From positions 1,550,001-1,614,000 of the forward strand of contig QJPP01000003.1 of the NCBI GenBank assembly GCA_003996215.1: a stretch of 64,000 nucleotides of DNA, in the 5' to 3' direction. Below, piece after piece: positions 31,655 to 43,345 of the stretch. The notes below the pieces were generated by a model. The model was not told the DNA's origin and ran no database searches. It saw only the letters and a program-made list of their open reading frames with translations. The DNA comes from Jaltomata sinuosa. Lineage: Eukaryota > Streptophyta > Magnoliopsida > Solanales > Solanaceae. Within the stretch, counting starts at the first letter, position 1, and each line of letters opens with the position of its first letter. The position numbers were made by a program, and so were the translations under genes.

Positions 31655-34139
31655 AATCGTTAAGTTCTAAAAATATTTATGGATGAAATCTCAAATAATG
31701 ATGGTAATTTTTGTCACTGTTTTCAATTAGCTAGAATAAAAATATGGACATTACTCTCCTAGATCTTAATCATAATGCACAATATACCAAATAATGATGG
31801 TATTAAGTTTTATGTTAAATTAGCATAAGATAAAAAATTAGATATTGCCCTCCAAGGTCCTTATTATGGCCCCACTGTCTGTGACAGTTGATAGTTGCTA
31901 TCTCATGTTGTAGCTCAATGAAAAGGTTAGTAGGTAAACATGTGATACTGATTTGAGGTTTTAATTTTGTTTTAAGACAAATTTATATGCACTAACATGA
32001 AAAATCTGAAACTGAAAAATGCATACGCAAAAAACTAGACCTAATATGTGCTCTTTAGATTTTTGTTTTATGTTGGTTCTGAAATTAGCTTCTTCTTTTT
32101 TTTGTCGAAGTATGTAATTTATTAATTTGTGTTCTATTTGTTGTAAGTTGTAATATTTTATTTTGAATTAATGGGGTGTCAAGAAACACAATTTATGCTC
32201 TGCCAGCAACCAAGAATATACTATCCAAGTATCTTATGACATGCTTGTTATATGTTGTTTCGATATTAGATTTATCAATATTTTAGAGAAAAAATATTTC
32301 TATGATGATTTTATTTGACTCTGGCTTTAATTTATGTTCTGTCAGTATCAAGTTATTTTAATTTGGACATCTGAAATAACATTCTCTTGTGTTTACAAGT
32401 AACCAAAAATTGTAGTACTATTAAACATTCAATCTAAATTTCTTGAGCCCATGCCTTGCACATGCACCTCACATCTAGTTCTAATACATAGAAAAGTCCT
32501 GAAAGTAGTTGACGATTGTCATGCCTGCTTTCAAAGGCATTTCAATCTTTTTTGTTTTATTACGGTAGACTTCGACGCAGCAGTTGAAAAGTTATATAAT
32601 ACCTGAGCCCCATTTTATTTTTCTATTTGTTTGGCTTGCATTTTGTGTTTTTTCTTAGCTTTTGGGTCCATTACCATTTCAAGTGCATATTTACTTGTTA
32701 ACCTCATCAAAGGTTAATCTCAACTAAAATAATTATTACACTCCTTACGAAAGTTACTTGAGAAGTAAAAAAAAACTAATTTAAAATCATAATATGTAAA
32801 TGTGAATATTTTTTTAAAAAATATCTCCATTTTAACTTATTTGTCTCACTTTTCTTTTTAATATGTTATATATTTAAATATTACGTAAAAAAATATTATA
32901 AATTACAATAACCAAAAATTTAAACATCTAAAAAAGATATAACAATTTTGATCATCTCTCAAAATTTCACTTGTGCCACATAAATTGGGATAGAGTGAGT
33001 AACATATATTATATGAAAAGTATTGCTCCCTCCTTCCAAAAAAATGATATTTTTTGCTTGGGCGCACCCCTTAAGAAAGTATTCATTTTTAAAAAATAAG
33101 GCGTGTTTTCACTACCTTATCATTAATAAATATCTTACAAAAGATGGAACTTTTTAGTATAGTTTCTTGGTTATGTAAAATTCTCTTCATTTAAAATTGA
33201 TAAAACATCACCAATGACTTCTTAATTATATAAAACACCACTTATTTTGAAATAAAATTAAAAGGTCAAAACATCACTTATTTTGAGATAGAAGGAGTAT
33301 AATCACAACAATTAACAATCTAAAATATTTTAAAAAACATATACAAAATTTAGTTGACTCTAACTTTCATGTGTCACATAAATTAGATAGAAAGAGTAAC
33401 ATATATACGGGCTCTTAGTTATACTCCCTCATCTCCTCTCCCACTTGTTAATAGTAATATTTAACAATCACAGTGTGACCTTAAGATATAATATTTGTGT
33501 CGTTATACAAGTATTTATTAAGAGTAAAATGATAAGTGTAAAATAATTTTTTTCTCTGTACTCAAGAAAAAAAGAAAAAAAAAGTAAATAAGAAAGCAAG
33601 ATACAATTATCTCTTCTTATTTAAGGACAGAACTAGTTAAAGCAATGATAGTCCTCATATATAAGAAGAGGTGTCAAACAAATAACTGAAGGTATTCCTC
33701 TACATCTTTCATCTCTATCTCTTCATTCATCTAATCAATTTCCTCTATCATTGCTTTCGTGTGTTGCACAAATATTGACACAATAAAACTATTTGTGGAG
33801 TTATAGATATAATATTGAACAAAATAATACTTTTTATAATCTGTCTTTTTAGGACAACTTCAGTTCTTTGCTCGAATTTTTCATAATATCAAATTTGATT
33901 TCTTAGGTCTTAGGCTTTTTAGTGCATAAAGCAGTAACCATTTCATCCCCTCTATTTCAAATTGCCTCATTCAAAGAATAACTTCATCACTATCTGTTGT
34001 AAGAATATTAATAAACCTAACAAATTGTTCATCTCCAAATTTAGAGATAATAAACCTTCTGATTTGCGATCTAAAACGGTTGGTCAGTCTCATAATACTC
34101 GGCTTCTCAACTCTACTGATTTGGAGAATGTCTCATTAA
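31655..34139. other. AT-rich intergenic sequence, mostly unannotated
   Basis: Apart from the MITE at 33,026-33,297 no gene is supported. A CTAG followed by T at 32,475-32,479, after a GC-rich near-hairpin (CATGCCTTGCACATGCAC), could be a Helitron 3' end, but no matching 5' end was found. A frame of 66 codons at 33,962-34,162 runs into the MULE terminus and has no recognisable homologue. Confidence 0.4.
33026..33297. mobile_element. Stowaway-like MITE, degenerate
   Basis: The left end reads CTCCCTCCTTCCAAAAAAAT and the right end, reverse complemented, reads CTCCTTCTATCTCAAAATAA; the right side is followed by TA. The left TA appears mutated to TG. The interior is AT-rich and non-coding. It belongs to the same general CTCCCTCC-ended class as the copies at 297 and 62,535, but is a different sequence family. 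Confidence 0.5.
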
Positions 34140-34148
34140 TAGATGTTA

Positions 34149-34290
34149 GGCGAAACACATGAGCGGCCCCTTTAAGTTGCCCGGTTATTCCTTATAGACA
34201 CTTCAACATAGCCTTGTTCCTATTGAACCCCTGAATTCATAAAAAAGTGTGTCAATTAAACACACCCAACTGACCTGGCACTCAACGTGA
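34149..34290 (+). repeat. MULE left terminal inverted repeat
   Basis: About 140 bp matching the reverse complement of 39,470-39,608 with scattered mismatches. The shared parts include CCCTTTAAGTTGCC, CAACATAGCCTTGTTCC and TATTGAACCCCTGAATTC. It probably also holds the transposase promoter (inference from the family). Confidence 0.9.
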
Positions 34291-34806
34291 GCTTGCATTT
34301 GTACGCGTGATAACACTCGCCGCCTACGTAGAAATTAAACCAATTAAAACACAACACATGTTTCCCCCATTTTTAATTTACACATCATCCGAGTTAAAGA
34401 AAATTCTCATTTTCATTTTTTATTTTCTCATCACAGAGCTCTTAGACTCTTCTACTCTTCCCCCATTTTAAAACTTACGAAGAAACCCTAGAGAAATTAG
34501 GTGAGTTCGTTAGTTAAAAACGAAATTGAGGAAGAAATTTCAATGTCGTAGTGTCTTTGGCTGATCTGAGGAAGAAATTTCAACAAGATCAGTCAAGAAT
34601 CACGATTTGTTGCTCAACCTTCTAAGGTAAGTTCATCTTATGTTATTCCGCCTTTTTTTGTTATTTTCTCTTAAAATATTGTGACTGCTAGTATAATATT
34701 GTAGTGATGGTGTTTTGTGTAAATATCTGAAAAATGTTAGGATTTTTAAGGTTTTTTCTGTAGATAACATGTCAGGAATATTTGGAATTTTGTTTCAGGA
34801 AATCTT

Positions 34807-37800
34807 ATGGATAACATTATAATAAATCATTTTCACCATGGTGGTAAATTTATCGAAGACGAATCTGGTTCAACTTATATAGGGAAAAGAGACGTGGAAT
34901 ATGTTAGTATCGATGAAGACCACTTTTCAATAGTGAAGTTGCTTTTCTATACAAAAGAATTTGGGTATGTAACTGTTGGTGGTTTCTATTTTAAAGACCC
35001 TAAAAGCAATGCTTTTGTCCAAATAGAAACTGATTTCAACTTACTTAATCTGGTTAAAGACATAAACGATGGTGACTTTTTAGACTTATATGTGAAGCAT
35101 GTTGTGGATGACCTAGAAGTGGTGGATGATGGGGTCCCCATAGGTTGTATTTGTGGGACAGAAGTTGGTGAAAGTACCCTAGTTGTTGGTGAAGTTGTTA
35201 ATGAGGCTGGTGGAGGTGCTAATGAGGCTGGTGAAGGTATTAATGTGGGTGAGAGTAAAAACTTACATGACATTAATGTGGGTGAATGTGAAGGCTTACA
35301 ACAAGGACCTACCCAATTTAAAAATGTTAATGTAAAAGTAGATGATCTCTCAGATCTTGAAGGTGGTGAAACAAATCTGGAAAGTAGTGCTGACTCACAA
35401 GAGTTTGCTATTCCAGAACATGATGATTTTGAGGTTGATGAAGAGTTTATATCTCTTAGAAATGAAAGGAGAAAGAATGTGTACAAGAAAAAACCTGTTT
35501 CAACAAAGAAAATAAAACTTGGAACAACTGGTGTTGATAAAGGATTTGAAGACATTGGAAGGAACAAGGCTGCTTGATACAGTGAAAGATTAGGGGGAGA
35601 TAAGCATTATATAGATAGCTTAGATCTGGACAGTGATGACAGTAGGGATGAATTAGATCCTGAAGCTGTGACTGGTGTTGACTTACCAGCAATAAGGAGT
35701 AATAAAAAGGTAAGATTTGATCCTGAATATGTAGTTGCTATATTTGAGCTTGGTATGATATTTGAAAGTGTCAAGCAATTTAGAAAGGTTGTGGCAGAGT
35801 ATGTTGTTCAATACAAAGTTAGATTGAAATTTAAGCCTAATGAGAGCCATAGAGTCAAATGTAAATGTGAGGACAAGAGATGCAAATGGTTGTTATTTGC
35901 TAATATAGACAAAGATTTTGATGACTTTATGGTGAATAATTATCATCCTGTTCATGTATGCTCTACATCAACCAAGAATAAGTTATGTACATCTAAGTTT
36001 ATTGCACATAAATTCAAGGATGAAATTACTTGTCAACCTCATATAAAGTTGTGGGAAATTCAGGAATTGGTGAGAAAAATATTAGGATTTTCTATTGGAA
36101 GAACTGTTTGTTATAGAGAAAAGAAAAGGGTTATCCAGGACTTCTTGAGAGATTGAAAAATGAAATTTGTAAGATTGTGTGGCAGACATGATAAAACATA
36201 CTAATCCTTGAAGTTCATGTTGGGTGAGAACAGACAAAGAGTCTAATCCAGGAAAAAATATGTTTGTTTACTTTTATGTTTATTTTGCTGCATTAAAGAG
36301 AGGTTGGTTGGAAGGATGTAGAAAAATTATTGGTTTTGATGGATGCTTTCTAAAAGAGGTTCGCAAGGGTGAGTTGTTAGTTGCTGTTGGTAGAAATGAA
36401 AATCAACAAATGTTTCCAATTGCCTGGGCTGTTGTTGATCAAGAGACAAAACACAGATGGAGTTTCTTCGTCAATTACTTGATAGAAGATCTGAACTTAG
36501 GCACTGGATATGGACTGATTGGGATGTCTGACATGCAAAAGGTTAGTTTAATTTCAGTTTTTCAATTTTGATCTATTTTTCTGTTTTGAACTCTTGTTTT
36601 TTTTGTTTTTCTAGGGTCTTATTCCAGCTATAAAAGAATTGCTACCTGACTGTGAGCAGAGGATGTGTGCTAGACACATTTGGTCTAATTGGCATCACAC
36701 ATGGAGAGGAGAAGAAAGAAGAAAATAATTTTGAAGATGTGCAAAATCAAGTTTTGAAGTGAAATTTTAAGATGAGATGGACAAACTGGATAAACTTGGT
36801 AAGGACATATGTGCGAATTTATTGCATTATAAAAAGAAGTCACGGTGTAGAGCATATTTTAAGAAGCATGCTAAAAGTGACATTGCTGAAAATAATATGT
36901 ATGAGACATTTAATTTATAGATATTATCTACTAGACATAAAGCTATTATCACTATGTCAGAGAATATTAGGCACAAGATAATAGATAGAAATGTTGAAAT
37001 GAGGAAGTTTGTTGACACTTGGATATCTGACATATCTCCCATGGCACTTATGATGCTTGAAGAAAACAAAGATTATGCTAGAAATTGTATTGTTAGGTTC
37101 AATGGTCATATTGGATATGAAATTTTAGATGATCAGTATAGGCATATTGTTGATATCAGAACGCAGACCTGTACTTGTAGAACCTGGCAGTTGAGGGGCA
37201 TACCATGTCAACATGCTGTCCTGGCATATCAGCATGCATGTGAAGAACCTGAAAAGTATGTGGTACATTGGTATAGGAAAGATACTTTTTTGAAGGCTTA
37301 TAACTACTTTCTCCGGCCAATCCCTAATATGAAAATGTGGCCCTACACCAGTGGCATAGTGATTGAGCCTCCTGAACCTAAGCCAATGCCTGGCAGACCA
37401 GCAAGGTGTAGGAGAAAAGGAAAAGATGAGCCTAAGAGGAAGTGTGGAAAATTATCCAAGAAAGGAGGAAAAATTACTTGCTCTAAGTGCCATCAAACAA
37501 GTCACAACAGAAAAGCCTGTAAAACAATGGTAAAACATTCTTCTCTTCTAATTCATCAATTGAATTAAATTAAACTATATCTCTGCCTTACATTTACTAT
37601 ATTGATAGGCTGAAATGTTATTAAACTATATCTCTGCCTTACATTTACTGTATTGATAGGCTGGAATGGGACAACCTAGAAGCACTAGCCAACCTGGAAG
37701 CTCTAGCCAGCCAGGAAGTTCTAGCCAGTCAGGAAGTTCTAGCCAACCACCAAGGTATAGCCAGCAATCATCTTCAATATGTGCTGATACTTCAGCTGTT

Positions 37801-38216
37801 ACAAGAGTTCAGCAACCTGAAAGAGGTAGAGGAAGAGAAGGAGGAAGAGGGAGGGGAAGAGGGATTGGAAGAGGAGTGGAATCTAGTCAACCTGGGGATA
37901 AAAGGGGCAATGGAGAATCAACATCAGTAGGAGCACAAAAGAGACCTAAGACTGTAGGATTTGGTATCTACATTGGTGCTACAACTGACAGGCAAATCTT
38001 AAATGTAAGTGTATAGACTATTTCATGTATTTTTTACTCTTACTTTAACAAAAGAAACTCATTTTAGTTCATTGTATGCAGCCTGGTACTGCAGGTGAAA
38101 GAGTTGTCACTCCAGGAGTGTATAAGTGTGCAGCTCCAATAAATATTGACATTGGTTATAAGCCTAGAGGTATGAAAGGGAAGGGTAAAGATGTTGTCAC
38201 AACTCCACAATTGTAG
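34807..38216 (+). pseudogene. Broken MULE (mudrA-like) transposase
   Basis: The frame starts at ATG 34,807 with a PB1-like N-terminal domain (NHFHHGGKF, then FYTKEFGYVTVGGFY). It then has an acidic linker, a MuDR DNA-binding part (KQFRKVVAEYVVQYKVRLKF with CKCEDKRCKW), and the MULE transposase domain (IIGFDGCFLKE, then MSDMQK at a splice donor). A SWIM zinc finger follows (CTCRTWQLRGIPCQHAV) and a CCHC-like knuckle (CSKCHQTSHNRKAC). The C-terminal tail is SQPGSS-repeat and RG-rich, ending at 38,216 after an intron (38,006-38,082). A first intron is 36,542-36,614. In-frame stops lie at 35,575, 36,154 and about 36,727, with frame changes at about 36,160-36,215 and 36,730-36,960. Not functional. 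Confidence 0.88.
37569..37670 (+). repeat. 51-bp tandem duplication over a splice acceptor
   Basis: Copies at 37,569-37,619 and 37,620-37,670 differ at only a few bases. Each contains the pyrimidine-rich tract and the ATTGATAG acceptor of the last-but-one MULE intron, so two acceptors lie 51 bp (17 codons) apart. Confidence 0.8.
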
Positions 38217-38869
38217 CGTATGAGTCAGTCCAAGAGAAACCAGCCTGCATCATCTAGTGCACTAGGAGACATCTGAACTTCTTGAACAAAAATGCTTATT
38301 TTTGGCTTTGTAATTTCAACAGCAAAAACTTTTATAATTGACTGCTTATAATTTGTTTTTGGTATTTTTAAGTGGTTTATGAATATGACTGATGAAGTAG
38401 TAGTGTTTGTTTTGGTGGATAAAGCTCGTTAGAGCAATGTAAAGCTACTTAATTCTGTTTTCAATGATCAGTTACTCTTGTGCCTTTCATATACATTTTG
38501 TTCATTTTGTGTGCAATTTAGTATTGTTGTTTGGAGCTAAATAAGAGGATTCCTTTTGAATCATTTGAATCACAAACCAAGTAGGGAAAGACATACACAA
38601 AAACATCATTTATCTTCAATCCTTCATGAAAAATCAGTAATTAACCAAACCAATTTACAATAGTGAAGCCAAAACAAAATAACCATCATAGAGTAACCTA
38701 ATCAAAATTCAGCATACACTGCTGCTATTATGAAGAGCCCAAAATTTACCATACACGATTGATATTGAGAAGGCCACAAGCAAAGGCACTCCTATACATA
38801 TTTCCATATAGCCAAAAACACCACAACAATAATGCATATGATCATTAGTTTTCTTGATCGCTTTTTTTC
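38217..38869. other. Convergent 3' region between the two MULE genes
   Basis: No coding sequence is visible. Both MULE units end here, so it should hold both polyadenylation regions. AT-rich, with no clear repeat. Confidence 0.5.
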
Positions 38870-39199
38870 TTATTCAAATATTTTAACTTTTTTCAACAAA
38901 CCCCGTATCACCCTTTTTGCTTGAGCGGGTATTTCATCATCGTACCATCGAAAATAACCGCATTCACCTCTTTCCTACAAAATTACAAGAAAAATTGAAC
39001 TAAAATAATTGTGTCTTATCTTTATAAAATTATCTTTACTACATTGAACTGAAGTGATAATAGATAGATGGATTACCTTTGAATTTTTGCAACAAAGAAA
39101 CCTCCGTCCAGTGTTAAGTTGTATCCATGAAGTCTTCATTTCAGTATTGACCCCACATCGACAGAGTACAGATGCAAATGAAGAAGATGAATTCGACAT
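38870..39199 (-). CDS. GRF-type zinc-finger protein inside the MULE, 74 aa
   Basis: There are two exons on the minus strand: 39,077-39,199 (41 codons from ATG 39,199) and 38,870-38,974 (34 codons plus TAA). The donor AAG|GTAATC and acceptor TTGTAG|GAAAG keep the frame. The product is about one GRF zinc finger: CRCGVNTEMKTSW (Cys13, Cys15), NTGRRFLCC (Cys36/37) and GECGYFRWYDDEIP (Cys46). GRF fingers, named for the Gly-Arg-Phe core, are known from nucleic-acid enzymes such as NEIL3 and TOP3A and from many small plant proteins; they bind single-stranded DNA in the studied cases. The frame is unbroken while the transposase beside it is dead. Its role in the element, or capture from the host, is not known from the sequence. 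Confidence 0.75.
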
Positions 39200-39469
39200 T
39201 GATGAGGAGCTTTAATAGCAGAAAATTAAAGAGAAATAAAAGAAGAGAAGATAAGAAAAGAGCTTTAATGACAGAAAATTGAAGAGAAACGAAAAAAGAG
39301 AAGAGAATTTTTTAGCTTCAATGGCAAAAAATTGAAGAAGAAGAAGAAGAAGAAGAAATAAGAAGAGGGGGTTAAAATTAGGGCTAAATATATAAAGGTG
39401 GAGAGATATTACCGTTACTTTTTCCACATCAGCAAAAAAATGAGTTTCAATGCGCCTCATATACGTGAA

Positions 39470-39608
39470 ACTCACGTTGAGTCAGCCGAGTGTGTTTAAA
39501 TTGGCACACTTTTTTTATGAATTCAGGGGTTCAATAGGAACAAGGCTATGTTGAGGTGCCTGTAAAGAATAACCAGGCAACTTAAAGGGGCCGCTTATGT
39601 GTTTTGCC
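39470..39608 (-). repeat. MULE right terminal inverted repeat
   Basis: About 140 bp, inverted relative to 34,149-34,290. It lies upstream of the GRF zinc-finger gene and is the likely site of its promoter (inference from MuDR organisation). Confidence 0.9.
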
Positions 39609-39681
39609 TAGATGTTATGTAGTCTCATATTGATATGATCATCGATGGTATTACTATCCTAGAAGTACATCCTTTAGAAGC

Positions 39682-39819
39682 TGTCACAATTCAAAAACAC
39701 AAGTCGCAATGCCACTTATGTTTTTAATCGATAGGTAAGTCAACCTAATATTTTTGACAATTCAATTTAATCAATCAAGTGAAAAAGTAAAGAGACAAGT
39801 CAAAAATTTCAAATACTCA
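39682..39819. repeat. Left remnant of an old LTR-like sequence
   Basis: It begins TGTCACAATTCAAAAACACA, with AAGTCGCAATGCCAC and TAGGTAAGTCAACCTAA following: the pattern of a gypsy LTR terminus (compare the solo LTR at 28,823). It stops at the MITE at 39,820 and resumes at about 58,366. No right-hand end could be fixed. Confidence 0.45.
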
Positions 39820-39881
39820 GAGTCTGTTTGACTTGAATTATTTTAAGTGCTTTTAAGTCAAAATAACTTTTAAACACTTTT

Positions 39882-41124
39882 TGTCACTCCCCGAGGCTAC
39901 CTCTTAGACGTAACACGGGATCCGGGACCATGAGTGTCCCAAGTTAACCCTTGGTCATAGCATAACTCAGATAGATTAATAGATAAGCGGAAGAATAACA
40001 TGAAGATCCAAAATCAAATGCATAGAAAATCAAGTCAAATAGGAATACAAATCCAAAAGGGGACTCGAATACTGTCTATGTCTGAAAAGCCTCTAACTGT
40101 CATAAGCAGCTGCAGGGACATGATCCCAGCTAACTCGAAAATCTGAAGCAAAAAATAAAGGTAGGCTCGCTAACTCTAGTCCTCGAAGAATGAGGACTCA
40201 CCACTGATCAGCTGAAAGCCTGGCGTAGTCTAGCCACGAGTCTGAGGGCAAGAACCTGAATTTACATCGTAAAAAGATGCAGCGCAAAATACGTCAGTAC
40301 TATAGGATGTACCGAATATGTGAGATAAACAGAAATCTGAGATAAGCCTGCTAAATAAACTTGTAAAAACAGAAATCATGCTATAAGCGTAAAACTGAAA
40401 TGCAAAAGACTCAATGCAATGCCAAAGAAATTTATGCAAGAAATCATAATTAATCATAATAGTTCTAAAGTCTGAAGGCAAAGAGTCAATGCATTTTAAA
40501 ACCTGATTCTATTTCTGTGGGAGATTCTCTAACCGATATAGACCATGTGAGCTACATGAAATCCGATGTATACGCCCCATCGAAAGGACCCAATATACCT
40601 TGCCAGGGTATAAAGGCATGACTGTGGCGTGATCACTAAATTTGATGCCCAACTGAGGGGACTTAGAACCTACGGAGGATCATAGTTCTGGGACTAAGGG
40701 TACTCTCACCCTGTCCAACTCGGTGCTAATACTACTCTTAAAACATATACAGATAGCTCATAATACTTGTGATATATCGGATGCTAAAACTGTTTATAAC
40801 TTAGGTAGACATATCTGGATGCCAAACCTCTCATAAAACATAGGGACATATCTAATGTCCAAAACTATTAGAAAAGCATAAGGACATATCTGATGTCATG
40901 CAATTCACAAGTCATGAATCTTAAAGCTTTGCAAAATCATAATTCAAAATATACTTTTCTTTCTAATATCATAGCTTGAAGAATTAGGCATGCAATTTCA
41001 TAAAAATAGAGGTCATGTTATCTAAGCATACCAATTTTAATTGAAGACATGCAATTCAATGACATCATACTAAAATTCATCATCAACTTATGGACTTTTG
41101 AAATCAACTAAGGAACTTCATTTA
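39882..41124 (-). repeat. Element B 3' LTR, outer part
   Basis: It starts (plus strand) TGTCACTCCCCGAGGCTACC and matches the beginning of the LTR at 56,060. It is cut at 41,124 by element A and continues at 50,123. Confidence 0.9.
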
Positions 41125-43137
41125 TGTAACACCCGGAAAGTCAATTCAGCTTTTAACTGAGAAATTTGCAGAAATTTTGAACTTCCAGGGATCATGGGTC
41201 AAGTCCACGAGTCGTGGGTGGTTCCACGAGTCGTGGAAGTGACTCGTGATTCCATTCCTGTAGACCATCCTCAGGTCTGAGAACCACGAGTCAGTTTCAC
41301 GATTTATGGAAGTTTACACAGGTCATGAACCAACTTGTAGAACTCAGACAGAGAGTGGTCAAGTCCCCTGTAACCACGACTTATTTCTACGACTCGTGGA
41401 AGTTTCCATGAGTCATCCTGTTGAGCCATAGGAAACCTTCAGCAACCTGGAATTTTGGCTCAGGAACTACGACTCCATTCCACGAGTCGTGATTAGTTCT
41501 CGGCCCGTGGAAGGGACCCATGGAATATGAAGCCGAGCTTTAAAATAGCTTTTTCTTAATTATATCTCAGGGCTATTTTAGTCATTATACACCCTTTTAA
41601 CTCCTAAGTGAGGTCGTCTTGACCATTTTTAGCATTAATTATAAACCTATTAGCCTAAGTTCCTTCTCAAATCTTCATTCTTCTCCCAAAAAGGAAAAGT
41701 TCTTCTCCAAGCTCCAAGTTCAAGCCTCCTAAGTCTTTTCAATTCATGTGGGTTATCTTCAATCAAGGTACGTGAGTATTTAACAATGGGTTCCTTTCAC
41801 CCTTGTGCCCAAGACCCCCAATTCTTATTTTAAATTATGAACTTGTGAAATTAGGGTTTTGATCTAAATTGGGGAAAACTTATGAAATTAGTTTCTATGC
41901 TTAAATTCATGATTTCTTACTGCCTATTTATGATTTGATCATGATTCCCTCATTGGTTTTAAAAGCCCAAGCACTAAAGTTGATTTCTAGCATGATACTA
42001 TTGAATTGCATATTTTCAAGAGAAAGTTGACATGACTAGATATCATGACCCTTTTTATTTATGAAATTGCATGCCCAATTTTTCATGTATGAATTCAGAA
42101 AGGAAAAGCATGATTTGAACTATGGCTATACTAAGTCTATAGATGTATGAATTTTAATTGCATGGCATCAGGTATATCTTATTGCTTTTCAAATAGTTTT
42201 TACATCAGATATTTCACCATTTATAATTAGTTTTGGCATAACATATGCCTTAGTATAATATGAGCTATAAGTATGTTTTGGGAGTAGTATTTAGCACCGA
42301 GTTGGACAGGGTGAGAGTAACCTTAGTCCCAGAACTACGTGCCCCCATAGGTTTACAAGTCCCCTCTGTTGGGCATCAGGTTTAGTGATCATGCCACAGT
42401 CATGCCTTTATACCCTGGCAAGTTATATTGGGTCCTCTCGATGGAGCGTATACATCAGATTCCATGTAGCTCACATGGTCTATGTCGGTTAGAGAACCTC
42501 CCACAGAAACAGTTTATGCTTTTAAGATGTATATGACTCTTACTCAGATTTCAGATTTATTGCTCATGATTATGTTTTCAGCTTATGATATTTCATAAGA
42601 GTCATTTGCATCTAGTTTTACCTTTAAAACATGGTTTTGATTGTTTAAGCGTACTTAGCATGTTTTTATCCTGTTCATGCGTAGCTTACATACTCGGTAC
42701 ATCCTATAGTACTGACGTATATTTTGTGATGTATCATTTGATGATACAGATTCAGGTTTTCCCTTCCAGGCTCGTGGCTAGACGAAGCTGGATCTCCAGA
42801 CAGGTGTGGTGAGTCCTCATAGTTCGAGGACTAGTCTTTATTCTAGCTACTTTGTCGTACTTTCTTTCAGATGGTCGAGTTAGTTGGGGTGTTGTCCCAT
42901 CAACTCTGTATGTAGTAATAGAGCCTTTTAAGACATAGACGTTGTATAAGTGTTCTTCTAGTTTGTATTCCCTTTTGACTTGCTTATCTATTGATTATGC
43001 TTCCCTTATTGGATTCCCTTATTATGCTTCCACTTTTCAATTGTTATGCTTGATTATGCTATGACCAAGGGTTAGCTTGGGGCACTTGTGGTCTCAAGTC
43101 CCGTGTTACGTCTAGAGGGTAACCTCGGGGCGTGACA
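41125..43137 (+). repeat. Element A 5' LTR
   Basis: TGTAACACCC to GGGGCGTGACA, 2,013 bp. The first 400 bp contain several near-palindromes of the form CCACGAGTCGTGG (41,205-41,217 and 41,224-41,236 are complete). Confidence 0.92.
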
Positions 43138-43141
43138 AAGT

Positions 43142-43153
43142 TGGTATCAGAGC
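43142..43153 (+). promoter_or_regulatory. Element A primer-binding site
   Basis: TGGTATCAGAGC, complementary to the 3' end of initiator tRNA-Met, four bases after the 5' LTR. Confidence 0.9.
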
Positions 43154-43345
43154 CTCAGGTTCAAGAGTCCTAGGATGTTTGAAATCTGCATCGAGTAGAG
43201 TCTCTTTCATGCGTGTGAAATGCACCACATATATGAGGGAGGAGCTATGAGATATCTTAGAAAACTTCACTTTTTTCATGATCGTGTCGTGCGATAGAGC
43301 GTAACTCTAATGTTCCTCTAATCCTTACCTTGTATGTTTCAAATT

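Larger units (their letters stand above)
34149..39608 (+). mobile_element. Complete Mutator-like element (MULE), 5.46 kb
   Basis: Left and right ends are inverted repeats over about 140 bp, starting GGCGAAACACATGAGCGGCC on the left and GGCAAAACACATAAGCGGCC on the reverse complement of the right. A perfect 9-bp target duplication, TAGATGTTA, lies at 34,140-34,148 and 39,609-39,617; 9 bp is the Mutator hallmark. Inside are a broken mudrA-like transposase on the plus strand and an open GRF zinc-finger gene on the minus strand, so the two units converge near 38,220-38,870, as in maize MuDR. The transposase is too damaged for autonomy; the ends look usable if transposase came from elsewhere (inference). 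Confidence 0.95.

Noticed and set aside
33962..34162. 66-codon frame beside the MULE as a host gene
   Set aside because: It crosses the MULE left border and target duplication; no homologue recognised and no continuation on the far side of the element.
34986..35567. 193-codon open frame on the minus strand
   Set aside because: It lies exactly opposite the Gly/Glu/Val-rich part of the MULE transposase and has a Ser/Pro-rich composition that mirrors that codon use; no motif of its own.
41200..41530. CRISPR-like array of short repeats
   Set aside because: The palindromes are irregularly spaced, diverged, and part of a plant LTR; no spacers of constant length.
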